Shown here in pieces: positions 1 to 6,304 of a stretch of DNA of 6,304 nt (the stretch's first letter is position 1; each line of letters opens with the position of its first letter). Position numbers and translations under genes: made by a program. The DNA comes from Verrucomicrobiales bacterium (GTDB lineage: Bacteria > Verrucomicrobiota > Verrucomicrobiia > Limisphaerales > F1-80-MAGS106): NCBI GenBank assembly GCA_947487925.1, contig CANLCA010000181.1, positions 1 through 6,304 of the forward strand. Reading direction: 5' to 3'. Under the pieces are notes generated by a model, which did not search any database, was not told the DNA's origin, and was given only the letters and a program-made list of their open reading frames with translations.

Positions 1-301
1 ACGAGCGACGGGCGCGCAACATGTCCAAAGCGATGAGCAGGAGCACGATGCTGCCGGCTATTTGAAACGCAGGGATGGTGACCCCCAGAAACGTGAGGAG
101 GAACTCCCCCGCGACAGAGAACGCCAGGAGCACAATCGCCGCGACGAAACAGGCAAATCGAGCCATCCGAACCCGCTGTGCGGGTGTGTCATGGGGCGTC
201 ATCGCGAGGAATCCCGGCACGACCGCGAGGGGATTCGTGATGACGAATAAGGAGGTAAAAGCCAGAAGAGTGAATTCCGATGAGTCCATGATCAGGGGCA
301 T
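1..301 (-). CDS. MarC-family integral membrane protein, N-terminal part (3' end outside window)
   Basis: This is the first 100 codons of a MarC-family (UPF0056) inner-membrane protein; the rest lies beyond the left edge. The translation is strongly hydrophobic, with probable membrane segments at about residues 11-34, 47-71 and 76-96. It carries two family hallmarks: an Asn-Pro pair in the first helix (FVITNPLAVVPGF, N23-P24) and the segment PAFQIAGSIVLLLIALDML (78-95). MarC proteins are usually about 200-220 residues with six helices, so roughly half is present. Their transport function is unproven; the old link to multiple antibiotic resistance has not held up. I chose the ATG at 301-299 because it directly abuts the TGA stop of the upstream ATP-grasp gene (TGAATG), which suits translational coupling. 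A second ATG at 289-287 gives the more usual short N-terminus (MDSSEFTLLAF) and is a good alternative. Neither has a Shine-Dalgarno sequence. The family call is firm; the start is uncertain. Confidence 0.85.
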   Translation of the reverse strand, partial: MPLIMDSSEFTLLAFTSLFVITNPLAVVPGFLAMTPHDTPAQRVRMARFACFVAAIVLLAFSVAGEFLLTFLGVTIPAFQIAGSIVLLLIALDMLRARRS

Positions 302-1687
302 TCAGAGCGACGACCCATGCGGGGGTAGACCCACAGCGCAAGGGGCGAGCACGGCGTCGCGCATGCCGTGGATGATCTTTTTGTTCGCCGGACAAACCGT
401 GGCCAGGATTCCTCCCAACGATGCGCGCGCGTTGTCCGCGTCTCCCTGAACGAAGTAGTAGGGGCAGAGACGGGCGCGTCCCTGGAGGGACTGAGGGTTG
501 CCCGACACAGGATCCCACCATGGGACCTGGACTAGGCCCGTCTTGTGAAACTGTTGCAGAATGAACGGCGAGGACTCGGCTCCATCGATAGCGCGATCGA
601 CTGCTTGAGCCCAGTCGGCCGACGAGAGATCACTTCCGAGAACCACTCCCCTGGATCCCCAGGCGTCCGGCGAAAAGCCAGAGATCTTTATGATCAGTTC
701 TCGTTCCTTCTGGGACATTGACTTGAGCTGCTGCCAATCCGTGATATTGAGAACGGGGATCGCGGCATGGGGCGGCATGGGCTGAGGGTCTATGATCCAG
801 GAATACGGAACTCGTTTTTGAAGGCGGTTCAAGAAGCCCTCTCCCAACTCCTGGCGCCAAAAACCCCTGAGGTTCCGATTCCACAGCAGAGCGAACAACA
901 TCTTCTCCTCGAACAACGGTTTTGGCGGGGGCGTCAGCAGGATTTCACGATCCCGCGCTCTTTCGAAAATGCCGCGGGCATTGGCAATGGCCGGGGCATC
1001 GTAAAGCTCGAAGAATCGGTAGACGGCATCGTCCTGGCCAAATTCATTGTAGGATGAGTCGCGCACCTTGAACCGATCCTCGCCGAGTTGGGAGGCGAGC
1101 CATTCCATTTCAGGACGGTACGTGGATGATTCCTCCGAGATGACGATATGAACTCGTGGCGCGGCACCGAAGAGGTTTCTGAACCCTTCCTTCATGCCGG
1201 AGGGGCCACCCACGACTTGATATGTGCTTGTGTTGGCAGGCGATCCGGGGCCATGGAGGGGGAGCCTGGAGTAGGTATCGTTCAGCCACGCGGTGAGGCC
1301 GATGCCACCCGGGACGCTGTCCAGTTCGGTGATCACAAACCCATTTTCGGTGAGGAGGATATCTGGGCGGATGACCCGGGGGACGTCATTTTTGAAGCTT
1401 GAATGCCGTTGGAAGGCGAGCAGTTCCTCAGGTTTCCCAAGGTCCAGCCAGCGACTCACCCAGCCCGGCTGTTTCCCGGCGACGCTGAGTCGGTAGAGTA
1501 AGTTGGCCGCTCGATTGAATTGCAGAAGGACGCGGCCCAGGCTTTGCAGTTCGTCGAGCAGGTCTTGGGAGATCGTGAACGGCCGGATCGCGATACGCCA
1601 GTCATGCCCCTCGAACAGCCCATTCGAGGGCAACTGCGATTGCACGAATTGCGCGTCCTCCGATTCCTGTGAATTCGTGATGTTCAA
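302..1687 (-). CDS. Circularly permuted ATP-grasp-like protein of unknown substrate
   Basis: This is a 461-residue soluble protein with no signal peptide or membrane helix. It resembles the uncharacterised circularly permuted ATP-grasp proteins, whose relatives join a carboxylate to an amine using ATP. Seen in the sequence are an acidic motif after a hydrophobic strand (RPDILLTENGFVITELDS, 107-124, with E121 and D123), a lysine strand plus glycine-rich loop likely to bind ATP (IIKISGF, 332-338, then WGSRGVVLGSD, 343-353), a strand of the inter-domain type (FILQQF, 375-380), and a C-terminal block (RARLCPYYFV, 404-413; GGILATVCP, 425-433; HGMRDAVLAPC, 440-450). These placements are by eye and the substrate cannot be read from them. 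The gene follows proA by 39 bases and abuts marC, so it is probably co-transcribed. The only start near the 5' end is TTG at 1687; a GTG at codon 15 is the next candidate, and neither has a Shine-Dalgarno sequence. The upstream in-frame stop is the proA stop itself. Confidence 0.75.
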   Translation of the reverse strand: MNITNSQESEDAQFVQSQLPSNGLFEGHDWRIAIRPFTISQDLLDELQSLGRVLLQFNRAANLLYRLSVAGKQPGWVSRWLDLGKPEELLAFQRHSSFKNDVPRVIRPDILLTENGFVITELDSVPGGIGLTAWLNDTYSRLPLHGPGSPANTSTYQVVGGPSGMKEGFRNLFGAAPRVHIVISEESSTYRPEMEWLASQLGEDRFKVRDSSYNEFGQDDAVYRFFELYDAPAIANARGIFERARDREILLTPPPKPLFEEKMLFALLWNRNLRGFWRQELGEGFLNRLQKRVPYSWIIDPQPMPPHAAIPVLNITDWQQLKSMSQKERELIIKISGFSPDAWGSRGVVLGSDLSSADWAQAVDRAIDGAESSPFILQQFHKTGLVQVPWWDPVSGNPQSLQGRARLCPYYFVQGDADNARASLGGILATVCPANKKIIHGMRDAVLAPCAVGLPPHGSSL

Positions 1688-1726
1688 GGTGCTTTTAAAC
1701 CGGTCGTCGACGCGCCACTTCGCGGG

Positions 1727-3022
1727 TCAGCTCCGGATCTGGCCATTGCCGAAGCCCAGCCACTTGTAGGACGTTAGCTCCTCAAGGCCCATCGGGCCCC
1801 GCGCGCCAACCTTGTCCGTGCTGATGCCGATTTCGGCCCCCATGCCAAATTCCCCACCATCGGTGAACCGGGTCGAAGCGTTCCAATAGACCGCTGCCGA
1901 ATCCACCCGCCGCATAAAATCGCGTGCAGCGGCTTCGTTGCGCGTGATGATGCTGTCCGAATGAGAGGAGCCGTAACGCGTGATATGCTCGATGGCTTCC
2001 TCCAGGCCATGCACGACCCGGACGTTCAGAATAGAGTCGTTGTATTCGGTGAAATAATCTGCCTCCGATGCGGGGCGCAATTTGAGCGTGGGGATGGGCT
2101 CGATGGACTGGCTGGCAGCTAGAATCTGGAGAGCTTCCGGATCGGCCCTCAATTCCACCTGTTTGGCGGCCAGGAGGGCCGCTACGGCGGGAAGGAAAAC
2201 AGCGGCGACGGAAGCCTCGACCAGGAGAGTCTCCGCGGCGTTGCAAACAGCGGGTCTTTGAGTTTTTGCGTTCAGCACAATGCGGGAAGCCATTTCGAGA
2301 TCGGCTTCAGCGCCCACATAGACATGGCAAACGCCCTTGTAATGTTTGATCACGGGCACCTTGGAGCATTCCACCACGGCCCGGATCAGCCCTTCCCCAC
2401 CGCGCGGCATGCACAGGTCGACGAGGTCGGTGTGGGAGAGCAATTGACGAATCGCTTCCCGGTCCGTGGTAGGAACGACCTGGATCGCGTGGACGGGAAA
2501 ATTGGGGAAGGCGGTTTGGGCGGCCTGCACCATCAAATGAGCGATGAGTTTGTTGGAATGGATCGCTTCTTTGCCCCCGCGAAGAATCACGGCATTTCCG
2601 GACTTGAAACAGAGGCTGGCGGCATCGGCGGTCACGTTGGGTCGGGATTCATAAATGATGACGATAACGCCGAGAGGCACCGAGACTTTTTGCAACCTCA
2701 GCCCGTTGGGTCGCACGCGTTCTTCGAGCAACCGACCCACCGGATCCGGAAGCGCGGCCACTTCGCGGAGTCCCTTGGCCATGGCATGGATTCGGTCTGG
2801 ATCGAGCTGGAGCCGGTCAAGCATGGCGTTCGAGAGACCTTCGCTCCGGCCGAACTCCAGGTCCTTTCCATTCTCCAGCTGGATCTCGGGTGCAGCCTGT
2901 TCCAACGCGGTGGCCATGGCTTGCAGGCACAAGCTTTTCCGAGCGGTGTCGAGCGTGGCAAGTTGGCGTGAGGCCACTCGGGCTTGCTGAGCCAACTGTT
3001 TCATCTGTGCGGCGAGATCCAT
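1727..3022 (-). CDS. proA: Glutamate-5-semialdehyde dehydrogenase (gamma-glutamyl phosphate reductase)
   Basis: ProA reduces gamma-glutamyl phosphate to glutamate-5-semialdehyde with NADPH, the second step of proline synthesis from glutamate, in the cytoplasm. The protein aligns from end to end with E. coli ProA as I remember it. Numbering from the ATG, it shows VPLGVIVIIYESRPNVTADA (115-134), the nucleotide-site segment SGNAVILRGGKEA (141-153), MPRGGEGL (205-212), the active-site strand NAKTQRPAVCNAAETLL with catalytic Cys260, NASTRFTDGGEFGMGAEIG (381-399), and the C-terminal signature ARGPMGLEELTSYKWLGFG. From the ATG at 3022 it is 431 residues, close to the usual 410-420. A TTG six codons upstream (3040) would give 437 residues; I prefer the ATG because the extra residues match nothing in the family. 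Neither start has a Shine-Dalgarno sequence. It lies between the dehydrogenase gene (45 bases upstream) and the ATP-grasp gene (39 bases downstream). Its partner proB (glutamate 5-kinase) is not in the window. Confidence 0.97.
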   Translation of the reverse strand: MDLAAQMKQLAQQARVASRQLATLDTARKSLCLQAMATALEQAAPEIQLENGKDLEFGRSEGLSNAMLDRLQLDPDRIHAMAKGLREVAALPDPVGRLLEERVRPNGLRLQKVSVPLGVIVIIYESRPNVTADAASLCFKSGNAVILRGGKEAIHSNKLIAHLMVQAAQTAFPNFPVHAIQVVPTTDREAIRQLLSHTDLVDLCMPRGGEGLIRAVVECSKVPVIKHYKGVCHVYVGAEADLEMASRIVLNAKTQRPAVCNAAETLLVEASVAAVFLPAVAALLAAKQVELRADPEALQILAASQSIEPIPTLKLRPASEADYFTEYNDSILNVRVVHGLEEAIEHITRYGSSHSDSIITRNEAAARDFMRRVDSAAVYWNASTRFTDGGEFGMGAEIGISTDKVGARGPMGLEELTSYKWLGFGNGQIRS

Positions 3023-3067
3023 GCCTGTAGGTTCAAGCAAATGGTTGCGAGAGGAAAGGGTGAACTG

Positions 3068-4063
3068 CTAATTCACGATATTGTAGGGCGTTTGACCGAG
3101 CAGGACACGGCGACAGTTTTGGCTTCCTTTGACGCGCATGTCGACCAGGCCTTCCTCGGAATAAAAGGCGGCATGGGGATTCACAATAATCCGATCATGC
3201 GCCGGGTGGTTTGGATCCCTCCACGCGGCGATGAACGGATGATCGTCGCGAGGGGGCTCTTCTTCCAAGACATCAATGGCAGCTCCGCCCAAGTGCTGTT
3301 GTTCGATGCCTTCGAGTACCGCATGCACATCGACGACTGCCCCGCGGGCGGTGTTGATCAAGAAAGCTCCAGGTCGCATTCTCGCCACGGTCTTGCGATT
3401 GATGAGATGCCTTGTTTCCTCGGTGAGAGGACAGTGCATGCTCAGGATGTGGGATTGCTGGAGCAGATCATCGAGGGATTCCACGTGCCGGACACCCAAG
3501 GACTTGTCACGCCCTTGGGGTGCGTGAGGGTCGTAGTAGGCCACATCCATGCCCAGGGCTTTGGCGCGCAGGGCGGTTGCCGTGCCGATGCGTCCGATGC
3601 CTACAATGCCGAACACCCTTCCGCGCAAGCGGTGTGTGGGCTGGATCTGGGTGTAGATCCACGGACCCTGTTTTCGCTGCAGCCGGCTGTTGAGATAATG
3701 AATTCCACGCGCCAGGGACAGCGCCATGCCTATCGCCGTGTCCGCAACGTCCTCTGTGCCGTAATCCGGCACATTGGCGACGGGGATGTTTCTTTCCCGG
3801 GCTGTCAGGTGCGCCACGTTGTCGTAACCCACACCGCAACGGACGATGAGTTTGCAACCCCTGAGGCGTTCGAGGGTTTTGGGCGAGATGGAGATAAAGT
3901 GGTACAGCATGATGGCAGCGGCGTCCTCGATCTTGCCAATCAGATCGTCTTCGCAAAAAGCATTGAGGGCGACGACCTCGGCGATGTCGCCGAGTATCCG
4001 GCGCTCGTAGTCGAGCGGTTCTGAGATAAAATCTGCTACCACCACTTTGGGTTTGGAATCCAT
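3068..4063 (-). CDS. CtBP-type D-isomer specific 2-hydroxyacid dehydrogenase
   Basis: This is a 331-residue cytoplasmic NAD(P)-dependent oxidoreductase that interconverts a 2-keto acid and a D-2-hydroxy acid. The substrate cannot be told from sequence. The N-terminal substrate domain contains CGVGYDNV (76-83) and VPDYGTEDVADTAIG (98-112). The inserted Rossmann domain has the GxGxxG loop GIVGIGRIG (152-160) and an acidic residue after the second strand (D178 in YYDP), which favours NAD over NADP. The catalytic triad is visible: Arg240 (INTARGAVVD), Glu269 (DVLEEEP) and His297 (VNPHAAFYSEE). The HAAFYSEE tail and the short loop before it (DDHPFIAAWRDPNHP) are typical of the CtBP branch of bacterial dehydrogenases rather than of SerA, and no C-terminal ACT domain is present. 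The ATG at 4063 is the first start after the spacer and gives a normal length; it has no clear Shine-Dalgarno sequence. This is the first gene of the apparent four-gene operon, so the operon promoter should lie between 4064 and about 4200. Its link to proline synthesis is not obvious. Confidence 0.93.
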   Translation of the reverse strand: MDSKPKVVVADFISEPLDYERRILGDIAEVVALNAFCEDDLIGKIEDAAAIMLYHFISISPKTLERLRGCKLIVRCGVGYDNVAHLTARERNIPVANVPDYGTEDVADTAIGMALSLARGIHYLNSRLQRKQGPWIYTQIQPTHRLRGRVFGIVGIGRIGTATALRAKALGMDVAYYDPHAPQGRDKSLGVRHVESLDDLLQQSHILSMHCPLTEETRHLINRKTVARMRPGAFLINTARGAVVDVHAVLEGIEQQHLGGAAIDVLEEEPPRDDHPFIAAWRDPNHPAHDRIIVNPHAAFYSEEGLVDMRVKGSQNCRRVLLGQTPYNIVN

Positions 4064-4194
4064 GGGCAGAAGGATACAGCGTTTCCGTTTTCTTTAAAGT
4101 GGAAGTTTGAACCCTCGAACCGTCGCGGTAAGGAGGCTGAACTGTAACCGAAACACAGGGAAATGGGGAACCTGCCCGCAAAGTTGACTCTGGT

Positions 4195-4560
4195 GTGAAG
4201 AGCCTTTTCCCAATGGCGAACAATTCCAGAGGCAAATGTCTTGGGTATTCATTTGCTTGGTTTCCTAACGAGAGCAAGCGACGACCAGATCTTGCCAGAG
4301 GAAGGTTAGCCAGACTTGTCAGCAGTCCGGAGGATAAGGACATGATAGAGGCAGGCCTTCTCTGGTTCTTCGATAAAGAAGTCGAACCGAACTTGGAAGC
4401 TTTCCCATCGCGAACGGTTGAGAGCTTCTGGGTATCGGGACCGCAATGCCTGGCAGAATCAGCGGGTTTCCGATGGGCACTCGGGCCGACCCTCCACGGC
4501 TTCGGCTTTATGCGCGGCTTGGGCAACGTTTGGGCGCAGCATGTGAACGGTCATCATTAG
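4195..4560 (+). CDS. Doubtful hypothetical ORF, 121 codons
   Basis: An open frame runs from GTG (4195) to TAG (4558-4560), with an internal ATG at 4213 (MANNSRGKCLG). The product is not recognised. It has no signal peptide or membrane helix, is rich in Trp and Phe, and contains a mixed-charge stretch (EDKDMIEAGLLWFFDKEVEP) followed by a Gly/Phe-rich tail ending in His-His. Neither start has a Shine-Dalgarno sequence, and the codons lack the strong G/C third-position bias of the flanking genes. It ends 25 bases before the surface-protein ATG, so the two could share a transcript if it is real. The low G+C and odd composition fit non-coding DNA, a decayed gene or a dispersed repeat at least as well as a working gene. 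An opposing frame on the minus strand also crosses the region, so openness alone is weak evidence. Confidence 0.25.
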   Translation: MKSLFPMANNSRGKCLGYSFAWFPNESKRRPDLARGRLARLVSSPEDKDMIEAGLLWFFDKEVEPNLEAFPSRTVESFWVSGPQCLAESAGFRWALGPTLHGFGFMRGLGNVWAQHVNGHH

Positions 4561-4573
4561 GTTCAAATGCATT

Positions 4574-4579
4574 GGAGGA
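4574..4579 (+). promoter_or_regulatory. Ribosome binding site of the surface-protein gene
   Basis: GGAGGA lies with seven bases between GGAGG (ending 4578) and the ATG at 4586. It is a near-consensus Shine-Dalgarno sequence and fixes the start of the downstream gene. It is the only strong one before any gene in the window. Confidence 0.85.
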
Positions 4580-4585
4580 CGAATC

Positions 4586-6304
4586 ATGAAAAGTTCTTTC
4601 ACACTCAGGATAGTCCTTGCTTTCCTCCTCCTACAAATCGCGGTCAACGGCGCCGCCTCGCCCCCCACGAACTGGACTACGACCCTGCCTGAGACGGGCG
4701 CTACCGTCAGCTATGCCATCGACAGCTTCACTCTGACCAGCGCGATACCTATTTCAGCGGAAACAGCCGCTGTCGCGACAAATTACGAGCTACGCGGCGC
4801 TGGCGCCGACGACGTGTTCGGTGGCACCGACGACAAACTTTACGCCCTCGCGGCCGTTTATGACGGCAACGCCATCGTCACGATCAGGGTTACAGACGGT
4901 CCTGCGCAACCGGGCCGATGTCGATTCTCGACAAAAGCGTCGCTCCTGGATCTTAATTCCCAACCGGTGGAGCCGTTCCTACTCGAGTTCAGCGTGGCGC
5001 ATCCAGCCTTGGGCCGTCTGGAAAATACCGAGAATGACGCCTACGAAGGGGCCACACCCGTGACCTTGGTTGAGACTCCGGCTGGAAGCGGCTTTTTGAC
5101 CACCCTCGCATCGGGATCGTTCGAGCCCGCTGGCGACATGGACTGGTGGCGTTTCATGGGTGAGGCGGGAGAACACGTGGCGATATGGTTTCAGTCCGAG
5201 GATTGGGAGTCCCATCCTCAAATTATCCTCTGCGATGCGGCAGCCAACGTCATTACTGGTGCATACTCGCAATGGCAGTCCTACGCCTCCATTTGGGATT
5301 TCATCATCCCAGCGTCGGGGGCTTATCACCTCCAAGTCACTTCGACGTCGGGGCGTGTGGGGCGCTACCAGATGCGCGTGGATATCTCCCGTGGTCCTCA
5401 GTTCGAACGCGAGGACAACGGATCTCAAGGCGCCGCCAACATTCTTCAGTTCGCCACTTCGGCGGGTGGCTTCCGGGCACGAGCGGCGGGGATGTTGTCG
5501 GATCAGGATTCGACCCATGATTACTACCGCATACGCCGTTTGAACGCGGGCAACACGATACGATTGAAGCTCGAGTTCCCATCGGTGAGCACGTTGTCGG
5601 CGAACAACACGGTTCTCACTATCGAAGGCGAAAGCAGCAACGAATCGTTGGCGACCAGCACTGACGGTCAACTCAACCACGTGGTCGCCTCGGAGGGCGT
5701 CTATCTCCTCCGGATTTCGGCAACGAGCGGGCAACAAGGAGTGCGCGCGCTCTATTTGGTGGATGTGGAGGTCGTCGATGGTTCACCGCCGGTGATCACT
5801 GAGTCCAGCCTACCGACGGAAGGAAGCACCAACACTGGCACATGGCAAGGGCAGCCGTTCACGCTGAGTTTTTCGGAGGACATGAGGGTCGAGACTGTGA
5901 CCAACGCCGCGAACTACGAGCTTCGTAGTGCGGGGACTGACCGTGCGTTCAGCACCGATGATGACGTGCTTTACCCCGTTTTGCCGCAGCCCTACAGCGG
6001 CGGGCTGACAGCCACTTACTGGATTGGGGTGGGTCCATTGCGTCCCGGGCTCTACCGGTTTACCGCGAACACGGACTTAACGGACTTGACCGGGAACGGC
6101 CTGGCGGCGGCATATGTCAGGACTTCTGAGGTCGTGGAGGTCTCGGGCTTTTTACTGGAGAACGCGGTCAACGAAGTGCGCGAGAGCGCGACGAGTTTAG
6201 ATCCGCTGATTGAGGATGGCGTGGGCGGCGGGGTGCGAGCGGGGTGGGGCCGCGGGACCATGGATCCAAACGGCGCGGATGTGGACTGGTGGAGCTTCAC
6301 GGCT
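4586..6304 (+). CDS. Large exported modular protein with Ig-like and PPC-like domains (3' end outside window)
   Basis: An uninterrupted frame of 573 codons runs from the ATG at 4586 to the right edge without a stop. The N-terminus is a Sec signal peptide: basic MKSSFTLR, a hydrophobic core to about residue 20, and an Ala-rich cleavage region (NGAAS, 21-25). The rest looks extracellular. A first Ig-like module of the SbsA/Big_5 type covers about 42-139 (NYELRGAGADDVFGGTDDKL, 66-85). Two modules resembling bacterial pre-peptidase C-terminal (PPC) domains follow at about 143-267 (DMDWWRF, 184-190) and 271-397 (HDYYRI, 311-316). A second Ig-like module covers about 402-519 (FTLSFSEDM, 425-433; NYELRSAG, 443-450), and a third PPC-like module starts at about 522 (DVDWWSF, 565-571). 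No catalytic domain is visible so far; such proteins are often surface adhesins or carry an enzyme elsewhere. The GGAGGA site confirms the start. The gene diverges from the proA operon, so the two are probably regulated separately. Export and modularity are well supported; function is unknown. Confidence 0.88.
   Translation, partial: MKSSFTLRIVLAFLLLQIAVNGAASPPTNWTTTLPETGATVSYAIDSFTLTSAIPISAETAAVATNYELRGAGADDVFGGTDDKLYALAAVYDGNAIVTIRVTDGPAQPGRCRFSTKASLLDLNSQPVEPFLLEFSVAHPALGRLENTENDAYEGATPVTLVETPAGSGFLTTLASGSFEPAGDMDWWRFMGEAGEHVAIWFQSEDWESHPQIILCDAAANVITGAYSQWQSYASIWDFIIPASGAYHLQVTSTSGRVGRYQMRVDISRGPQFEREDNGSQGAANILQFATSAGGFRARAAGMLSDQDSTHDYYRIRRLNAGNTIRLKLEFPSVSTLSANNTVLTIEGESSNESLATSTDGQLNHVVASEGVYLLRISATSGQQGVRALYLVDVEVVDGSPPVITESSLPTEGSTNTGTWQGQPFTLSFSEDMRVETVTNAANYELRSAGTDRAFSTDDDVLYPVLPQPYSGGLTATYWIGVGPLRPGLYRFTANTDLTDLTGNGLAAAYVRTSEVVEVSGFLLENAVNEVRESATSLDPLIEDGVGGGVRAGWGRGTMDPNGADVDWWSFTA
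4727..5857 (+). repeat. Protein-level repeat unit 1 (Ig-like, PPC-like, PPC-like)
   Basis: Residues 48-424 of the exported protein form one modular unit of 377 residues. Landmarks that recur downstream are FTL at 48, NYELR at 66, LEN at 145 with a following E-x-AT, and DMDWW at 184. Similarity to unit 2 is mainly at protein level; the longest shared DNA block I noticed is GGACTGGTGG (5140-5149 and 6283-6292). Confidence 0.65.
5858..6304 (+). repeat. Protein-level repeat unit 2 (cut by the window edge)
   Basis: Residues 425-573 repeat the layout of unit 1: FTL at 425, NYELR at 443, LEN at 524 with a following E-x-AT, and DVDWW at 565. The offsets from unit 1 are 377, 377, 379 and 381 residues, which argues for a true duplicated module set rather than chance matches. 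The unit continues past the right edge. Confidence 0.65.

Larger units (their letters stand above)
4064..4585. other. Divergent intergenic region of lower G+C
   Basis: This stretch of about 520 bases separates the start of the minus-strand operon from the start of the plus-strand surface-protein gene, so it should carry promoters for both. Lines from 4201 to 4440 count at about 45-55% G+C by hand, against roughly 58-60% in the flanking genes. I see no convincing sigma-70 promoter on either strand, no rho-independent terminator with a T-run, no tRNA and no clear terminal inverted repeats. The only coding candidate is the ORF at 4195-4560, listed separately. The 130 bases from 4064 to 4194 hold nothing else that I can name. 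Confidence 0.6.

Noticed and set aside
1727..1729. TGA between proA and the ATP-grasp gene as a selenocysteine or recoding site
   Set aside because: ProA ends exactly where the family normally ends (YKWLGFG plus a few residues), so the TGA is an ordinary stop; no recoding hairpin was evident.
2258..2971. Plus-strand open frame of 237 codons
   Set aside because: It is antisense to proA, whose identity is secure along its full length; the His/Gly-rich product is typical of a shadow frame.
2984..4024. Plus-strand open frame of 346 codons
   Set aside because: It is antisense to the dehydrogenase gene, which has a full catalytic triad and Rossmann motif. The antisense product shows no recognisable motif and has no ribosome site; high G+C makes such long shadows common.
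3507..4526. Minus-strand open frame of 339 codons spanning the intergenic region
   Set aside because: Its second half is the dehydrogenase gene read in the wrong frame (Arg-rich, low complexity). The first half has no motif and no ribosome site, so it does not support a gene in the spacer.
4520..4560. Possible -35/-10 pair before the exported-protein gene (TTTGGG, 17 bases, CATCAT)
   Set aside because: The -35 element matches the consensus poorly and the -10 only at four of six positions; not better than chance in this region.
4459..4668. Minus-strand open frame of 69 codons
   Set aside because: It overlaps the ribosome site and signal-peptide region of the plus-strand gene, and shows no motif or ribosome site of its own.
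4979..5737. Minus-strand open frame of 252 codons
   Set aside because: It is antisense to the exported protein gene, which has a signal peptide, a strong ribosome site and repeated domains.

Overview
The window (about 58-60% G+C in the genes) looks like the chromosome of a free-living bacterium, most plausibly from the Verrucomicrobiota or a relative in the PVC group. This is an inference. It rests on the lineage-style large secreted protein built from Ig-like and PPC-like modules, on the type of ATP-grasp protein, and on the scarcity of Shine-Dalgarno sequences. No rRNA, tRNA, CRISPR array or recognisable transposase is present.

Left part (1-4063, all minus strand). Four genes are packed head to tail. 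In transcription order they are a CtBP-type D-2-hydroxyacid dehydrogenase (4063-3068), proA encoding gamma-glutamyl phosphate reductase (about 3022-1727), a circularly permuted ATP-grasp-like protein (1687-302), and the N-terminal 100 residues of a MarC-family membrane protein (301-1, running off the left edge). The gaps are 45 (or 27), 39 and 0 (or 12) bases, so a single transcript is likely. All four genes sit in the same reading frame, with no in-frame stop other than each gene's own. None has a clear Shine-Dalgarno sequence, and the ATP-grasp gene seems to start with TTG. Only proA has an assured pathway role (proline synthesis); proB is not in the window.

Middle (4064-4585). This is a divergent spacer of about 520 bases, lower in G+C (about 45-55% per line by hand count). 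It must hold the promoters for the minus-strand operon and the plus-strand gene. It contains one unrecognised 121-codon plus-strand ORF (4195-4560) of doubtful status.

Right part (4586-6304, plus strand). One reading frame of 573 codons stays open to the right edge. It begins with a strong GGAGGA ribosome site and a signal peptide, then shows a modular repeat of about 380 residues (Ig-like, PPC-like, PPC-like) that starts again at about residue 425. It is the N-terminal part of a large exported or surface protein.

I see no complete new defence or mobile system. The points most worth a second look are the uncharacterised ATP-grasp protein embedded in the proA operon, the same-frame gene run, the orphan ORF region, and the modular surface protein.
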